Positions 18,060 through 26,987 of a stretch of 64,000 bases of DNA are shown piece by piece; position 1 is the first letter of the stretch, and every line of letters starts with the position of its first letter. The DNA is taken from assembly GCF_023184515.1 (NCBI RefSeq), contig NZ_JAAHBP010000019.1, forward strand, positions 124,001-188,000, read 5' to 3'. The translations under genes were made by a program, and so were the position numbers. This DNA comes from Streptomyces sp. D2-8 (GTDB lineage Bacteria > Actinomycetota > Actinomycetes > Streptomycetales > Streptomycetaceae). Under the pieces are notes generated by a model. That model was not told the DNA's origin, did no database searches, and saw nothing but the letters and a program-made list of their open reading frames with translations.

Positions 18060-18106
18060 AACCCCCTGAACCGCCCGTTCGTACCCGTGCAAGGAGTCCG
18101 TACCCC

Positions 18107-19804
18107 ATGACGTCCACCGTGCCCAACGCCGTCGAGCACGCTGACGCGCAGCAGCCGCCGATCACCATGTTCGGCCCGGACTTCCCGTACGCCTACGACG
18201 ACTTCCTCGCCCACCCGGCGGGCCTCGGGCAGATACCCGCGACCGGGCACGGCACGGAGGTCGCGGTCATCGGCGGCGGCCTGTCCGGCATCGTCGCCGC
18301 GTACGAGCTGATGAAGATGGGCCTCAAGCCGGTCGTGTACGAGGCCGACCAGATCGGCGGCCGGCTGCGGACGGTGGGCTTCGACGGGTGCGACGAGTCC
18401 CTCACCGCCGAGATGGGCGCGATGCGCTTCCCGCCGTCCTCCACGGCCCTCCAGCACTACATCGACCTCGTCGGCCTGCAGACGCGGCCGTTCCCCAACC
18501 CCCTCGCCGAGGCCACCCCGTCGACCGTCGTCGACCTCAAGGGCGAGTCGCACTACGCCGAGACGGTCGGCGACCTGCCCCAGGTCTACCGGGACGTCGC
18601 CGAGGCCTGGAACCGGTGCCTGGAGGAGGGCGCCGACTTCTCCGACATGAACCGCGCCCTGCGCGAGCGGGACGTCCCGCGCATCCGCGAGATCTGGTCC
18701 CGGCTCGTCGAGAAGCTCGACAACCAGACCTTCTACGGCTTCCTCTGCGACTCCGAGGCGTTCAAGTCCTTCCGGCACCGCGAGATCTTCGGCCAGGTCG
18801 GCTTCGGTACGGGCGGCTGGGACACCGACTTCCCCAACTCCATCCTGGAGATCCTGCGCGTCGTCTACACCGAGGCCGACGACCACCACCGCGGCATCGT
18901 CGGCGGCTCCCAGCAACTGCCGCTGCGCCTGTGGGAGCGCGAGCCGCAGAAGATCGTCCACTGGGCGCAGGGAACCTCGCTCGCGACCCTGCACGAAGGC
19001 GGCGAGCCCCGTCCGGCCGTGACCCGGATGCACCGCACCGCAGGCAACCGCATCACGGTGACCGACGCGGACGGCGACATCCGCACCTTCCAGGCGGCGA
19101 TCTTCACCGCCCAGTCCTGGATGCTGCTGTCGAAGATCGCCTGTGACGACTCGCTCTTCCCGATCGACCACTGGACGGCGATCGAGCGCACCCACTACAT
19201 GGAGAGCTCCAAGCTCTTCGTGCCCGTCGACCGGCCTTTCTGGCTCGACAAGGACGAGGAGACGGGCCGGGACGTCATGTCGATGACGCTCACCGACCGT
19301 ATGACGCGCGGCACTTACCTGCTCGACGACGGTCCGGACAAGCCCGCCGTCATCTGCCTCTCCTACACCTGGTGCGACGACAGCCTGAAGTGGCTGCCGC
19401 TGTCCGCGAACGAGCGGATGGAGGTCATGCTCAAGTCGCTCGGCGAGATCTATCCCAAGGTCGACATCCGGGGGCACATCATCGGCAACCCGGTGACGGT
19501 CTCCTGGGAGAACGAGCCCTACTTCATGGGCGCGTTCAAGGCCAACCTCCCCGGCCACTACCGCTACCAGCGCCGCCTGTTCACGCACTTCATGCAGGAC
19601 CGGCTGCCCGAGGACAAGCGGGGTATCTTCCTCGCCGGCGACGACATCTCCTGGACGGCCGGCTGGGCCGAGGGTGCCATCCAGACCGCCCTCAACGCGG
19701 TCTGGGGCGTCATGCACCACCTCGGCGGCACGACCGACCCGACCAACCCGGGCCCCGGCGACGTCTACGACGAGATCGCGCCCGTCGAGCTGCCCGAGGA
19801 CTAG
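18107..19804 (+). CDS. davB: L-lysine 2-monooxygenase-like flavoprotein
   Basis: A 565-residue FAD enzyme of the amine-oxidase fold. It would decarboxylate and oxygenate L-lysine to 5-aminopentanamide. The FAD-binding GxGxxG appears at residues 53-61 (VIGGGLSGI). Much of the length matches remembered Pseudomonas DavB: TMFGPDFPYAYDDFLAHPAG, AYELMKMGLKPVVYEA, FGQVGFGTGGWDTDFPNS, MSMTLTDRMTRGTYL, PGPGDVYDEI. ATG 18107 has an AAGGAG site (18091-18096) 10 nt upstream. It forms an operon with davA and overlaps the next convergent gene by 4 bases. Later pathway enzymes (5-aminovalerate transaminase, glutarate semialdehyde dehydrogenase) are not in this window. Confidence 0.88.
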   Translation: MTSTVPNAVEHADAQQPPITMFGPDFPYAYDDFLAHPAGLGQIPATGHGTEVAVIGGGLSGIVAAYELMKMGLKPVVYEADQIGGRLRTVGFDGCDESLTAEMGAMRFPPSSTALQHYIDLVGLQTRPFPNPLAEATPSTVVDLKGESHYAETVGDLPQVYRDVAEAWNRCLEEGADFSDMNRALRERDVPRIREIWSRLVEKLDNQTFYGFLCDSEAFKSFRHREIFGQVGFGTGGWDTDFPNSILEILRVVYTEADDHHRGIVGGSQQLPLRLWEREPQKIVHWAQGTSLATLHEGGEPRPAVTRMHRTAGNRITVTDADGDIRTFQAAIFTAQSWMLLSKIACDDSLFPIDHWTAIERTHYMESSKLFVPVDRPFWLDKDEETGRDVMSMTLTDRMTRGTYLLDDGPDKPAVICLSYTWCDDSLKWLPLSANERMEVMLKSLGEIYPKVDIRGHIIGNPVTVSWENEPYFMGAFKANLPGHYRYQRRLFTHFMQDRLPEDKRGIFLAGDDISWTAGWAEGAIQTALNAVWGVMHHLGGTTDPTNPGPGDVYDEIAPVELPED

Positions 19805-20526
19805 GGCCTGTCCGTCTGCCACACTCCCGGCTCGGTCAGGGGCGTGAGCAGCATGCGCCCCGCGAAGCCCACCGCCGTGTCCAGGCGCTCGGTGAACTCG
19901 TCGCTGACATCGGGGAGTTCCCGCAGCGCCCACAGGGCCCGGGCCGCCGTCCACGCGGCGTCCCGGGCGCGGTCCAGGCTCCAGGAGCCGAGCAGGTGGG
20001 TCAGCGGGTCGGCGATCCGGAACAGGTCGGGGCCCGGCATCAGATCTTCGCGGATGCGCTCCTCCAGCGAGAGGAGGAGATCGCCCACCATGTCGAACTC
20101 GTCCTCCAGGTCGACGGGTGCGCAGCCGAGGGTACGGCAGGTGTCCACGACGGCCAGCGCGAGATCGTGCCCGATGTGCGCGTTGATGCCCGCCAGCGCG
20201 AACTGCAGCGGCCGTACCCCGGGATGACGGCGGAACTGGAACAGCGGCCGCCAGCAGGCGGGCGGACGCCGCTCGTCCGCCACCGCCTCGACGGCCGCCA
20301 GGTACCGCTGCGCGAACCGTACGTCCAGCGTGATCGCGGCGTGGGCGTCCACGAACCGCCCGGTGTCGACGTACCGGTCCACCGCCTCCGTCACGGCGAG
20401 GTAGACGCGGTTGAAGACCGCCACCCCGTCGCGCGGGTGCAGGGCCGCGTCGAGGGCGCGCATCCGGGAGATGACGGCGTCGACCGGAGTGTCCACGGCT
20501 GGGGAGACTTGTTCGCATCGCGGCAT
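19801..20526 (-). CDS. Conserved protein, DUF5995-like
   Basis: A 241-residue, mainly helical cytoplasmic protein. The phrases VAVFNRVYLAVTEAVDRY and LQFALAGINAHIGHDLALAV match what I remember of the DUF5995 family; the two His of INAHIGHDL could bind metal. The function is unknown. The start is ATG 20526, with no strong ribosome site. Its stop overlaps davB by 4 bases; the convergent arrangement gives no functional link. Confidence 0.75.
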   Translation of the reverse strand: MPRCEQVSPAVDTPVDAVISRMRALDAALHPRDGVAVFNRVYLAVTEAVDRYVDTGRFVDAHAAITLDVRFAQRYLAAVEAVADERRPPACWRPLFQFRRHPGVRPLQFALAGINAHIGHDLALAVVDTCRTLGCAPVDLEDEFDMVGDLLLSLEERIREDLMPGPDLFRIADPLTHLLGSWSLDRARDAAWTAARALWALRELPDVSDEFTERLDTAVGFAGRMLLTPLTEPGVWQTDRP

Positions 20527-20629
20527 GCGGGCAGAGTCGCAGCTCTAGGCTGGCGGGAGTACCGGCGGGCCCGGCGCTTCCCCGAAACGGGGGAACACCG
20601 CCCGCCGCAGGGGGAGGGGGAGCAGCAGC

Positions 20630-21838
20630 GTGTCAGGCTCGCGTGCGCAGCGCCTGGCCGCCCGCAGGGCCGGGCGCAGGCGGGCCGCCCGGCGCGGCGC
20701 GATGGTCGTGGCGGCCTCCGTCGTGGTCGCGGCCGGAGCGGTCGCGGGCGTCCTGTCCACGTTCGACGACAGACGGGCCTCGGACGAGGCCGGGCCTCCC
20801 GAGGTGTCGGCCTCGCCCCGCCTGGCGCCCCTGCCGGCCGTGCCGTCGCCGTCGCCGTCCGCGCCGACCATCGCCGAGTCCGTGTCCCCCTCGCCCTCTT
20901 CGTCCGCGCGACGGACGCAGAGCCCCACGCCGTCGAGGACCGAGAAGCAGCGGAAGCGGACCACCACCGTGGCCGGACGGCTCTACCGCCACCCTGACTC
21001 CCAGGTCCTCGAGTGGGTCCGCTCCCACTCCGGCGACCCCCGGCACGCGGTCATCGCCTCCCGTATCGCCGAGCAGCCCGCGGCCGTCTGGTTCGCCGAC
21101 TACGCACCGCAGACCGTCACCGCCCGGGTCGCCGCGGTGACGTCGGGCGGTGCCGCGCTGGGCCGGGTGCCCGTCGTCGTGCCGTACGCGGTTCCCGGCC
21201 GGGACTGCGGCGGCTACTCCCAGGGCGGGGCGCCCGACCTGGACGCCTACGACGCCTGGATCGACCGGTTCGCGGCCGGACTGGGCTCCGGCGAGGTCAT
21301 CGTCGTCCTGGAGCCGGACTCGATCGCCCAGTCCGCGTGCCTCTCCGCCGGTGAACGCGCGGACCGCTTCGCATCCCTGGCCCGGGCCGGCCGCGTCCTG
21401 AAGGCCGCCAACCCCCGGGCCCGTGTGTACTTCGACGCGGGCCACTCGGGCTGGAACGCGCCCGGCCGGCAGGCCGCCTGGCTGCGGCAGGCAGGGGCCG
21501 CCTCGCCCGAGTCCTCCGACGGGATCTTCAGCAACGTCTCCAACTTCCACACCACCGCCGACGAGATCGCCTACGACCGGCGGGTGCTGGACGCGCTCGG
21601 CGGCCCGGCCGGCCTCGGTGCCGTCGTCGACACCAGCCGCAACGGCAACGGCGCCCCGGCCGACGGCGAGTGGTGCGACCCGGCGGGGCGGGGGCTCGGC
21701 CCGACCCCGACCCTGAGCACCGGCGAGCCCCGGATCGACGCCTACCTGTGGGTGAAGCTGCCGGGGGAGTCGGACGGCTGCAAGGGCAGGCCGGGGACGT
21801 TCACGGCGTCCTACGCCTACGACTTGGCGTCGTCGTAG
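20630..21838 (+). CDS. Glycoside hydrolase family 6 protein (cellulase-type)
   Basis: A 402-residue exported or membrane-anchored beta-1,4-glucanase candidate. After a basic N-terminus comes a TM/signal segment (about residues 24-43) and a Ser/Pro linker (about 70-110), then the GH6 domain. Both GH6 signatures are present: VVPYAVPGRDCGGYSQGG and VIVVLEPDSIAQSA, which carry the catalytic aspartates. Conserved ARVYFDAGHSGW and FHTTADEIAYDRR follow. No carbohydrate-binding module was seen, so it may act on soluble glucan or in morphogenesis. GTG 20630 has a GGGAGGGGGAG site. It overlaps the permease gene by 22 bases. Confidence 0.9.
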   Translation: MSGSRAQRLAARRAGRRRAARRGAMVVAASVVVAAGAVAGVLSTFDDRRASDEAGPPEVSASPRLAPLPAVPSPSPSAPTIAESVSPSPSSSARRTQSPTPSRTEKQRKRTTTVAGRLYRHPDSQVLEWVRSHSGDPRHAVIASRIAEQPAAVWFADYAPQTVTARVAAVTSGGAALGRVPVVVPYAVPGRDCGGYSQGGAPDLDAYDAWIDRFAAGLGSGEVIVVLEPDSIAQSACLSAGERADRFASLARAGRVLKAANPRARVYFDAGHSGWNAPGRQAAWLRQAGAASPESSDGIFSNVSNFHTTADEIAYDRRVLDALGGPAGLGAVVDTSRNGNGAPADGEWCDPAGRGLGPTPTLSTGEPRIDAYLWVKLPGESDGCKGRPGTFTASYAYDLASS

Positions 21839-23196
21839 GAGGAGGTGCCCTCGTCCAGCAGCGGCCCCTGCGTCTTCAAGTGGGCCGGGGCGAAGGCCCG
21901 CAGGGCGTGGTAGCCGGTGATGACGACCACCGTGCCGAGGGCGATGCCGCTCAGCGAGAAGGTGTCCGTGAACTTGAGGGAGACGTTGCCGACGCCGATG
22001 ATGATGCCCGCCGCCGCCGGGACCAGGTTCAGCGGATTGCGCAGATCCACCCTGGCGTTGAGCCAGATCTGTGCGCCGAGCAGGCCGATCATGCCGTACA
22101 GGATCACGGTGATGCCGCCGAGCACGCCGCCCGGGATCGCCGCGACGACCGCGCCGAACTTCGGGCAGAGGCCGAACAGCAGGGCGAAACCGGCGGCGGC
22201 CCAGTACGCGGCCGTCGAGTACACGCGGGTCGCGGCCATCACGCCGATGTTCTCGGAGTACGTGGTGTTGGGCGGGCCGCCGACCGCGGTGGACAGCATC
22301 GAGCCGACGCCGTCGGCCGCGATCGCCGTACCGAGCTTGTCGTCCAGCGAGTCGCCGGTCATCTCACCGACCGCCTTCACGTGCCCGGCGTTCTCCGCGA
22401 CCAGTGCGATGACGACCGGCAGGGCGACGAGGATCGCCGACCATTCGAAGGACGGGGCGTGCAGGGTCGGCAGCCCGATCCAGTCGGCCCGGCCCACGCC
22501 GGAGAGGTCGAGCCGCCAGTGGTCGGTCAGCTTGCCGCTCGCGTCCACCGAGTGGATCTTGCCGAAGACCAGGTCGAACACCCAGGAGATGCCGTACCCG
22601 AAGACCAGCCCCAGGAAGATCGCGATCCGGGACCAGAATCCCCGCAGACAGACGACCGCCAGACCGGTGAACAGCATCACCAGCAGGGCCGTCCACTGGT
22701 CCTGCGGCCAGTACGTCGAGGCCGTCACCGGCGCCAGGTTGAAGCCGATCAGCATCACCACCGCGCCGGTCACGACCGGCGGCATCGCGGCGTGGATGAT
22801 CCGCGCCCCGAACCGCCGCACGGCGAGCCCCACCAGGAACAGCGCGCCTCCGACGACGAACACCGCTCCCGTCACGGTCGCGCTGCTGCCGCCCTGCGCC
22901 CGGATGACCGCCGCCACGCCGACGAAGGAGAGCGAGCAGCCCAGGTAGCTGGGCACGCTGCCGCGGGTGGCCAGCAGGAACACGACAGTCGCGACGCCCG
23001 ACATCATGATCGCGAGGTTCGGGTCCAGGCCCATCAGGACCGGGGCCACGAAGGACGCACCGAACATGGCCACCACGTGCTGAGCGCCGAGTCCGGCCGT
23101 GCGGGGCCAGGAGAGCCGCTCGTCGGGGCGGACCACCGCGCCGGGCGCCGGGGTGCGTCCGTCGCCGTGCAGTTTCCAGCGGACGCCGAGATCCAT
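21817..23196 (-). CDS. NCS2-family uracil/xanthine permease
   Basis: A 459-residue membrane protein with about 14 TM segments. It takes up nucleobases with protons. The family motifs are clear: AQHVVAMFGASFVAPVLMGL (TM1), PVVIALVAENAGHVKAVGEM (substrate-binding Glu in TM8), and VGGPPNTTYSENIGVMAATR (TM10). The motif ENIG with GGPPNTTYSEN favours uracil-type transporters. ATG 23196 is chosen by the family N-terminus (MDLGVRWKLHGDG). No strong ribosome site is seen. Confidence 0.9.
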   Translation of the reverse strand: MDLGVRWKLHGDGRTPAPGAVVRPDERLSWPRTAGLGAQHVVAMFGASFVAPVLMGLDPNLAIMMSGVATVVFLLATRGSVPSYLGCSLSFVGVAAVIRAQGGSSATVTGAVFVVGGALFLVGLAVRRFGARIIHAAMPPVVTGAVVMLIGFNLAPVTASTYWPQDQWTALLVMLFTGLAVVCLRGFWSRIAIFLGLVFGYGISWVFDLVFGKIHSVDASGKLTDHWRLDLSGVGRADWIGLPTLHAPSFEWSAILVALPVVIALVAENAGHVKAVGEMTGDSLDDKLGTAIAADGVGSMLSTAVGGPPNTTYSENIGVMAATRVYSTAAYWAAAGFALLFGLCPKFGAVVAAIPGGVLGGITVILYGMIGLLGAQIWLNARVDLRNPLNLVPAAAGIIIGVGNVSLKFTDTFSLSGIALGTVVVITGYHALRAFAPAHLKTQGPLLDEGTSSYDDAKS

Positions 23197-23305
23197 GGTG
23201 CGGTTTCGCTTTCGTCGGGCGTGCGAGGGTCCGGACCATTGTCGGGGGGCGCCCGCTGTGGTCGTGACCGGGGCGGCTCGGTGTCGGCTCGGGTCCGGTT
23301 CCGGC

Positions 23306-24511
23306 TCAGGGCCGCGGGTCGGGAACCACCACGTCCGGGCGGCCGATCTTCGTCCGCTCGCCGGGGCGCAGTACACCCGCGAACGCCACCAGGCCGCACG
23401 ACAGCGCGGTCACCAGGCAGAACGACACCATCAGACTGGTCGCCTGCGCCAGCATGCCGATCGCGCTCGGCGCGATCAGGCCCGAGGTGTAGGTGATGGT
23501 CGCGACGCCCGCGATGGCCAGGCTCGGGTTGGACCCGCTGCGCCCGGCCGCGGCGAAGCAGAGCGGCACGACGACGGCGATGCCGAGCCCCATCAGCGCG
23601 AACCCGCTCATGGCCACCGCCGGATGGTCCGCGACGACGATCAGCAGCCCGCCGAGGACGGCGAACACACCGCTCGCCCGCACGGTCCGCACGGCCCCGA
23701 AGCGGTCCACGACCCTGTCACCGGCGAGCCGCGCGACGGCCATGGTGAGCGTGAAGCCCGTCGTGCACGCCGCGGCGAGTCCGGCCGAGGTCTCCAGCTG
23801 CTCGCGCAGATAGACCGCCGACCAGTCCAGGCTCGCGCCCTCCGCGAACACCGCGCAGAACCCGATCGCGCCGATGAGCAGCGCCGAGCGGGGCGGCAGC
23901 GCGAAGCGCGGCGGCGGCTCCTCGTCCTCGGCGGGCTGCAGGTCGAGCACCCACTGGCAGGACAGCACGCCGGCGACGGTGAGGACCGCGGCGGCCAGGA
24001 CGTGGTGCAGCCGCGCGTCCGAACCGAGGTGCGCGGCGAGCGTGCCGGCCGCCGAGCCGATCAGGGCGCCCGCGCTCCACATGCCGTGCAGGCCGGACAT
24101 GATCGACCGGCCGAGACGGTTCTCGACCTCGACACCCAGCGCGTTCATCGCCACGTCCGCCATGCCCGCCGTCGCGCCGTACGTGAACAGGGCCAGGCAG
24201 AGTGTCAGGAGGTTCGGCGCGAGGGACGGCAGGACCAGCGACAGCGTCCACAGGGCGATCAGCCCGCGCAGCGCGTTGCGGGCGCCGAAGCGGTGGCTGA
24301 TGCTGCCGGCGAGCGGCATCGCCACGGACGCGCCGAGCGCGGGGAAGGCGAGCGCGATCCCCAACTCGCCCGCACTCACGTCCGCGTGGTCCTGGATCCA
24401 CGGCACGCGGGTGGCGAACGAGCCGGTGACGGCGCCGTGCACGGCGAAGACGGCGGCCACGGCGTACCGGGACCGCTTCACCTCGCGCTGTTCGTCGACC
24501 ACGCTGCCCAT
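23306..24511 (-). CDS. MFS transporter divergent from the ROK regulator
   Basis: A 401-residue, 12-TM MFS protein. Family signs include AVFAVHGAVTGSFATRVPWI in TM1, GSISHRFGARNALRG in the first loop and ALFTYGATAGMADVAMNALG in TM4. This resembles the FucP/YbjJ-like branch often paired with sugar regulators. It is transcribed away from a ROK-family gene across a 135-base region that carries a RokL6-type operator. In S. coelicolor the equivalent transporter (SCO1448, from memory) is repressed by RokL6 and linked to aminosugar handling. ATG 24511 has a GGAGGGGG site. Confidence 0.88.
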   Translation of the reverse strand: MGSVVDEQREVKRSRYAVAAVFAVHGAVTGSFATRVPWIQDHADVSAGELGIALAFPALGASVAMPLAGSISHRFGARNALRGLIALWTLSLVLPSLAPNLLTLCLALFTYGATAGMADVAMNALGVEVENRLGRSIMSGLHGMWSAGALIGSAAGTLAAHLGSDARLHHVLAAAVLTVAGVLSCQWVLDLQPAEDEEPPPRFALPPRSALLIGAIGFCAVFAEGASLDWSAVYLREQLETSAGLAAACTTGFTLTMAVARLAGDRVVDRFGAVRTVRASGVFAVLGGLLIVVADHPAVAMSGFALMGLGIAVVVPLCFAAAGRSGSNPSLAIAGVATITYTSGLIAPSAIGMLAQATSLMVSFCLVTALSCGLVAFAGVLRPGERTKIGRPDVVVPDPRP

Positions 24512-24559
24512 TCTGCGGTCCCCCTCCAGGTCTCTGCCGTGCTCGTGTCCGGCGCGGGC

Positions 24560-24600
24560 GTAAACTATCAGGAACCCTGCCTGATAATAAGAGGGTTTAC
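24560..24600. promoter_or_regulatory. RokL6-type operator in the divergent MFS/ROK promoter region
   Basis: A perfect inverted repeat TATCAGG-N7-CCTGATA (24566-24586), flanked by C and A, lies between the MFS and ROK starts. It matches the consensus I remember for Streptomyces RokL6, C(T)TATCAGG-7 nt-CCTGATAG(A). An outer GTAAAC/GTTTAC pair (24560-24565, 24595-24600) surrounds it. The stretch is AT-rich against its neighbours, as expected for promoters. Confidence 0.82.
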
Positions 24601-24646
24601 CGGCGGGTCACGGTCGACGGCCCCGCCGATCTGGAAGGATCCCGGC

Positions 24647-25963
24647 ATGCCCGCATCCCCGAGCACCGCCCGGGTCATCAACGACCGGCTCGCCCTGCGT
24701 CTGCTCCAGCAGGAAGGCCCGTTGACGGCAGGGCAGTTGAAGCAGCTGACCGGTCTGTCCCGGCCGACCGTCGCCGACCTCGTCGAACGCCTCACCGCCG
24801 CCGGACTGATCGCGGTCGTCGGCGAAGCGGGGGAGCAGCGGCGCGGCCCCAACGCGAAGGTCTTCGGCATCGTCGCCGACCGGGCGCACCTGGCCGCCCT
24901 CGACGTCCGCACCGAGGGTGTCGCCGTGGCCGTCGCGGACCTGGTGGGGCGGGTGCTGGCCGAGGCGGCGGTGCCGATCGGGGGTGACACGGGAACGGGT
25001 CCCGCCGTGGAGCAGGCGGTCACACTGGTCGAGCAGGTGGCGAAGGAGTCCGGTGCCGACCGCTTGCACACCGTGGGGATCGGGGCGCCCGGCCTGATCG
25101 ATCCGTCCAGCGGCGAACTCCGCGACTCCACCGGGCTGCCGGAGTGGCACCGCCGGTTCGTCGCGACCCTGCAGGAGCGGCTGCCCGAGGCCCGCGTCAG
25201 CGTCGAGAACGAGACCAACCTCGCGGCGCTGGCCGAGCAGCGCGACGGGGCGGCCAGGGACCGGGACACCTTCGTCCTGCTGTGGCTGGGCCACGGGACG
25301 GGAGCGGCCGTGGTCCTCGACGGCGCCCTGCGCCGCGGCGCCTCCGGCGGCACCGGCGAGATCGGCTTCCTCCCCGTCCCCGGCGCGACCGCGCTGCCGT
25401 CCTCGACGGACTGCGAGGGGGGCTTCCATTCGCTGGCCTCGTCGGCGGCGGTCGTGGAGCTCGCGGCACAGCACGGGGTCCCGGCTCAGTCGCCGGAGGC
25501 GGGTGTGGTCCGGGCGGCGGTCGACGTGGTGCGGGGGGCGGTGGTTCAGGTCCGGGAGGAGGAGGCCTCGACCGGCCCGGCGCCCGGATCCTCCGAGGCG
25601 CCCCCGCCCGCAGATCCCGCCCCCGCCGCCCGCTTCCTCGACGCCCTCGCCGATCGCCTGGCCGTCGGAGTCGCCTCGGTCGTCGCGATCCTGGACCCCG
25701 GGTGCGTGGTGCTCGGGGGCGAGGTCGGTCAGGCCGGCGGCGAGGAACTCGCCGCGCGCGTGCAGGACCGCATCGCCCGGATGACACCGCTGCCGACGGA
25801 GGTGCGTACGACCACCCTGGGCGGCGGCGCGGTCCTGCGCGGCGCGTTGCTGACGGCTCGGGACCGGGCCCAGGAGGAACTGTTCACGCCGGGGAAGCGG
25901 CTGCCGCAGCCGTCCCCGGGCCGGCAGGACACGACGCCCTGGCCGTCACATCCGGGTGCTTAG
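24647..25963 (+). CDS. rokL6: ROK-family transcriptional regulator, RokL6-like
   Basis: A 438-residue regulator with an N-terminal winged HTH (about residues 10-65: INDRLALRLLQQEGPLTAGQ, LTGLSRPTVADLVERLTAAG) and a C-terminal ROK sugar-kinase-like domain. The ROK glycine-rich segments are present (GIGAPGLIDP, ENETNLAALAEQ, LLWLGHGTGAAVVLDG). The usual zinc cluster CxCGxxGC is degenerate here: only DCEGGFHS is left. An inserted Pro/Ala-rich loop lies near residues 305-325. The divergent operator supports the RokL6 assignment, which in S. coelicolor concerns glucosamine metabolism (from memory). ATG 24647 has a GGAAGGA site 8 nt upstream. Confidence 0.85.
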   Translation: MPASPSTARVINDRLALRLLQQEGPLTAGQLKQLTGLSRPTVADLVERLTAAGLIAVVGEAGEQRRGPNAKVFGIVADRAHLAALDVRTEGVAVAVADLVGRVLAEAAVPIGGDTGTGPAVEQAVTLVEQVAKESGADRLHTVGIGAPGLIDPSSGELRDSTGLPEWHRRFVATLQERLPEARVSVENETNLAALAEQRDGAARDRDTFVLLWLGHGTGAAVVLDGALRRGASGGTGEIGFLPVPGATALPSSTDCEGGFHSLASSAAVVELAAQHGVPAQSPEAGVVRAAVDVVRGAVVQVREEEASTGPAPGSSEAPPPADPAPAARFLDALADRLAVGVASVVAILDPGCVVLGGEVGQAGGEELAARVQDRIARMTPLPTEVRTTTLGGGAVLRGALLTARDRAQEELFTPGKRLPQPSPGRQDTTPWPSHPGA

Positions 25964-26137
25964 GCCCTTGGCCGCCGCGTCGCGCTCTGCCCCGGTGCTT
26001 GGGCCTTTGGCTGCTGCTCCCGGCCCCGCCCTGGCCTCTGCTCCCGGTCCCGCCGCCCTGACCCCTGGCCGCTGCTCCTCGCCCCCGTCGCCCTGGTGCC
26101 CAGGCCCCTGGCGCCGCTCCCGGCCCCGCCCTGCTGC
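25953..26137. repeat. Degenerate C-rich tandem repeats between convergent genes
   Basis: Imperfect units beginning GGTGCTTAGGCCCTTGGCCG (25955), GGTGCTTGGGCCTTTGGCTG (25994) and GGTGCCCAGGCCCCTGGCGC (26095) recur; the last two each continue into CTCCCGGCCCCGCCCTG. The units overlap the last codons of the ROK gene and fill the gap to the next stop. No gene or hairpin terminator is obvious. Confidence 0.5.
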
Positions 26138-26929
26138 CTACGCCCCCGGCCGGCCCTCCCCGCCCCGCCCGCTCTCCGCCCGGACCTGGCCGTTCCCGAA
26201 CCGCCTTGCCAGGTACTCCTCGAACGACCCGGTGCCCACGGCCCGCTCCGGCGTCAGATGCCCCCCACTCCGGAAGCCCCGGTACGCCGCCCCCCACAGC
26301 GGCACGTTCACGACCGCCCGCCGTCGCCCGGACGCCTTCAGATACGCGCGGGCCAGCGACTCGAACGTCCGCACCTCGGGCCCGCCCATGTCCTCGACCC
26401 GCCCCGCCGGCGCACCCGCCGACAGTCCGGCCAGCCGGTCCGCGACCTCGGCGACCTCGACCGGCTGGTCCCGAAGGCCGGCCGGCAGGAACAGCACCGG
26501 CAGCTTCGACAGCCCCTGGAACAGCATGAACAGCAGGTCGTGGAACTGGGTCGCCCGCAGCACGGTCCAGCCGAGCCCCGACTCCTCGACGAGCCTCTCC
26601 ACCGCGAGCTTGCTCTGGTAGTAGCGGAACGGCACCCGGTCGACGCCGACGATGGAGATGTACACGAGGTGGGGCACACGCGCCCCGCGTGCCGCCCTGA
26701 TCAGGTTCGCCGCCGCCTCCTCGTCGCCCTTCTGCGACGACGCGCAGTGCACGATCGTGTCCACCCCGGCGACCGCCGTGTCCAGCCCGGCACCGCCCTT
26801 CCGCAGATCGACCGCGTACGGCTCGCTGTGCCGGCTGAGTACCCGCACCTCGTGCCCGTCCTCGCGCAGCCGCTCGGCGACGAGCCGGCCGAGCGTTCCG
26901 GTACCGCCGGTCACCAGGATCGTGGTCAT
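26138..26929 (-). CDS. NmrA-like NAD(P)-binding oxidoreductase, ECF41 partner
   Basis: A 263-residue atypical short-chain dehydrogenase. The N-terminal Rossmann motif is TILVTGGTGTLGRLVAERL (GxxGxxG). The later motif YISIVGVDRVPFRYYQSKLA carries the YxxxK pair in shifted form, as in NmrA/complex I 39-kDa-like proteins. The C-terminus is Arg/Gly-rich. It lies directly downstream of an ECF41 sigma gene with a matching promoter between them. ECF41 sigma factors typically control one neighbouring oxidoreductase or carboxymuconolactone decarboxylase-like gene. The substrate is unknown. Confidence 0.85.
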   Translation of the reverse strand: MTTILVTGGTGTLGRLVAERLREDGHEVRVLSRHSEPYAVDLRKGGAGLDTAVAGVDTIVHCASSQKGDEEAAANLIRAARGARVPHLVYISIVGVDRVPFRYYQSKLAVERLVEESGLGWTVLRATQFHDLLFMLFQGLSKLPVLFLPAGLRDQPVEVAEVADRLAGLSAGAPAGRVEDMGGPEVRTFESLARAYLKASGRRRAVVNVPLWGAAYRGFRSGGHLTPERAVGTGSFEEYLARRFGNGQVRAESGRGGEGRPGA

Positions 26930-26987
26930 GCTGTTCAGTCCCTTCGGACGCCCGGCGCTCCCGGACGGAGCGCCCCACGCCAGCTAG

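Noticed and set aside
17702..20518. 938-codon open frame on the minus strand opposite davA and davB
   Set aside because: It is antisense to two well-supported genes. Its composition (Gly/Val/Ala/Asp-rich) is that of a mirror frame in GC-rich DNA, and it shows no domain or ribosome site.
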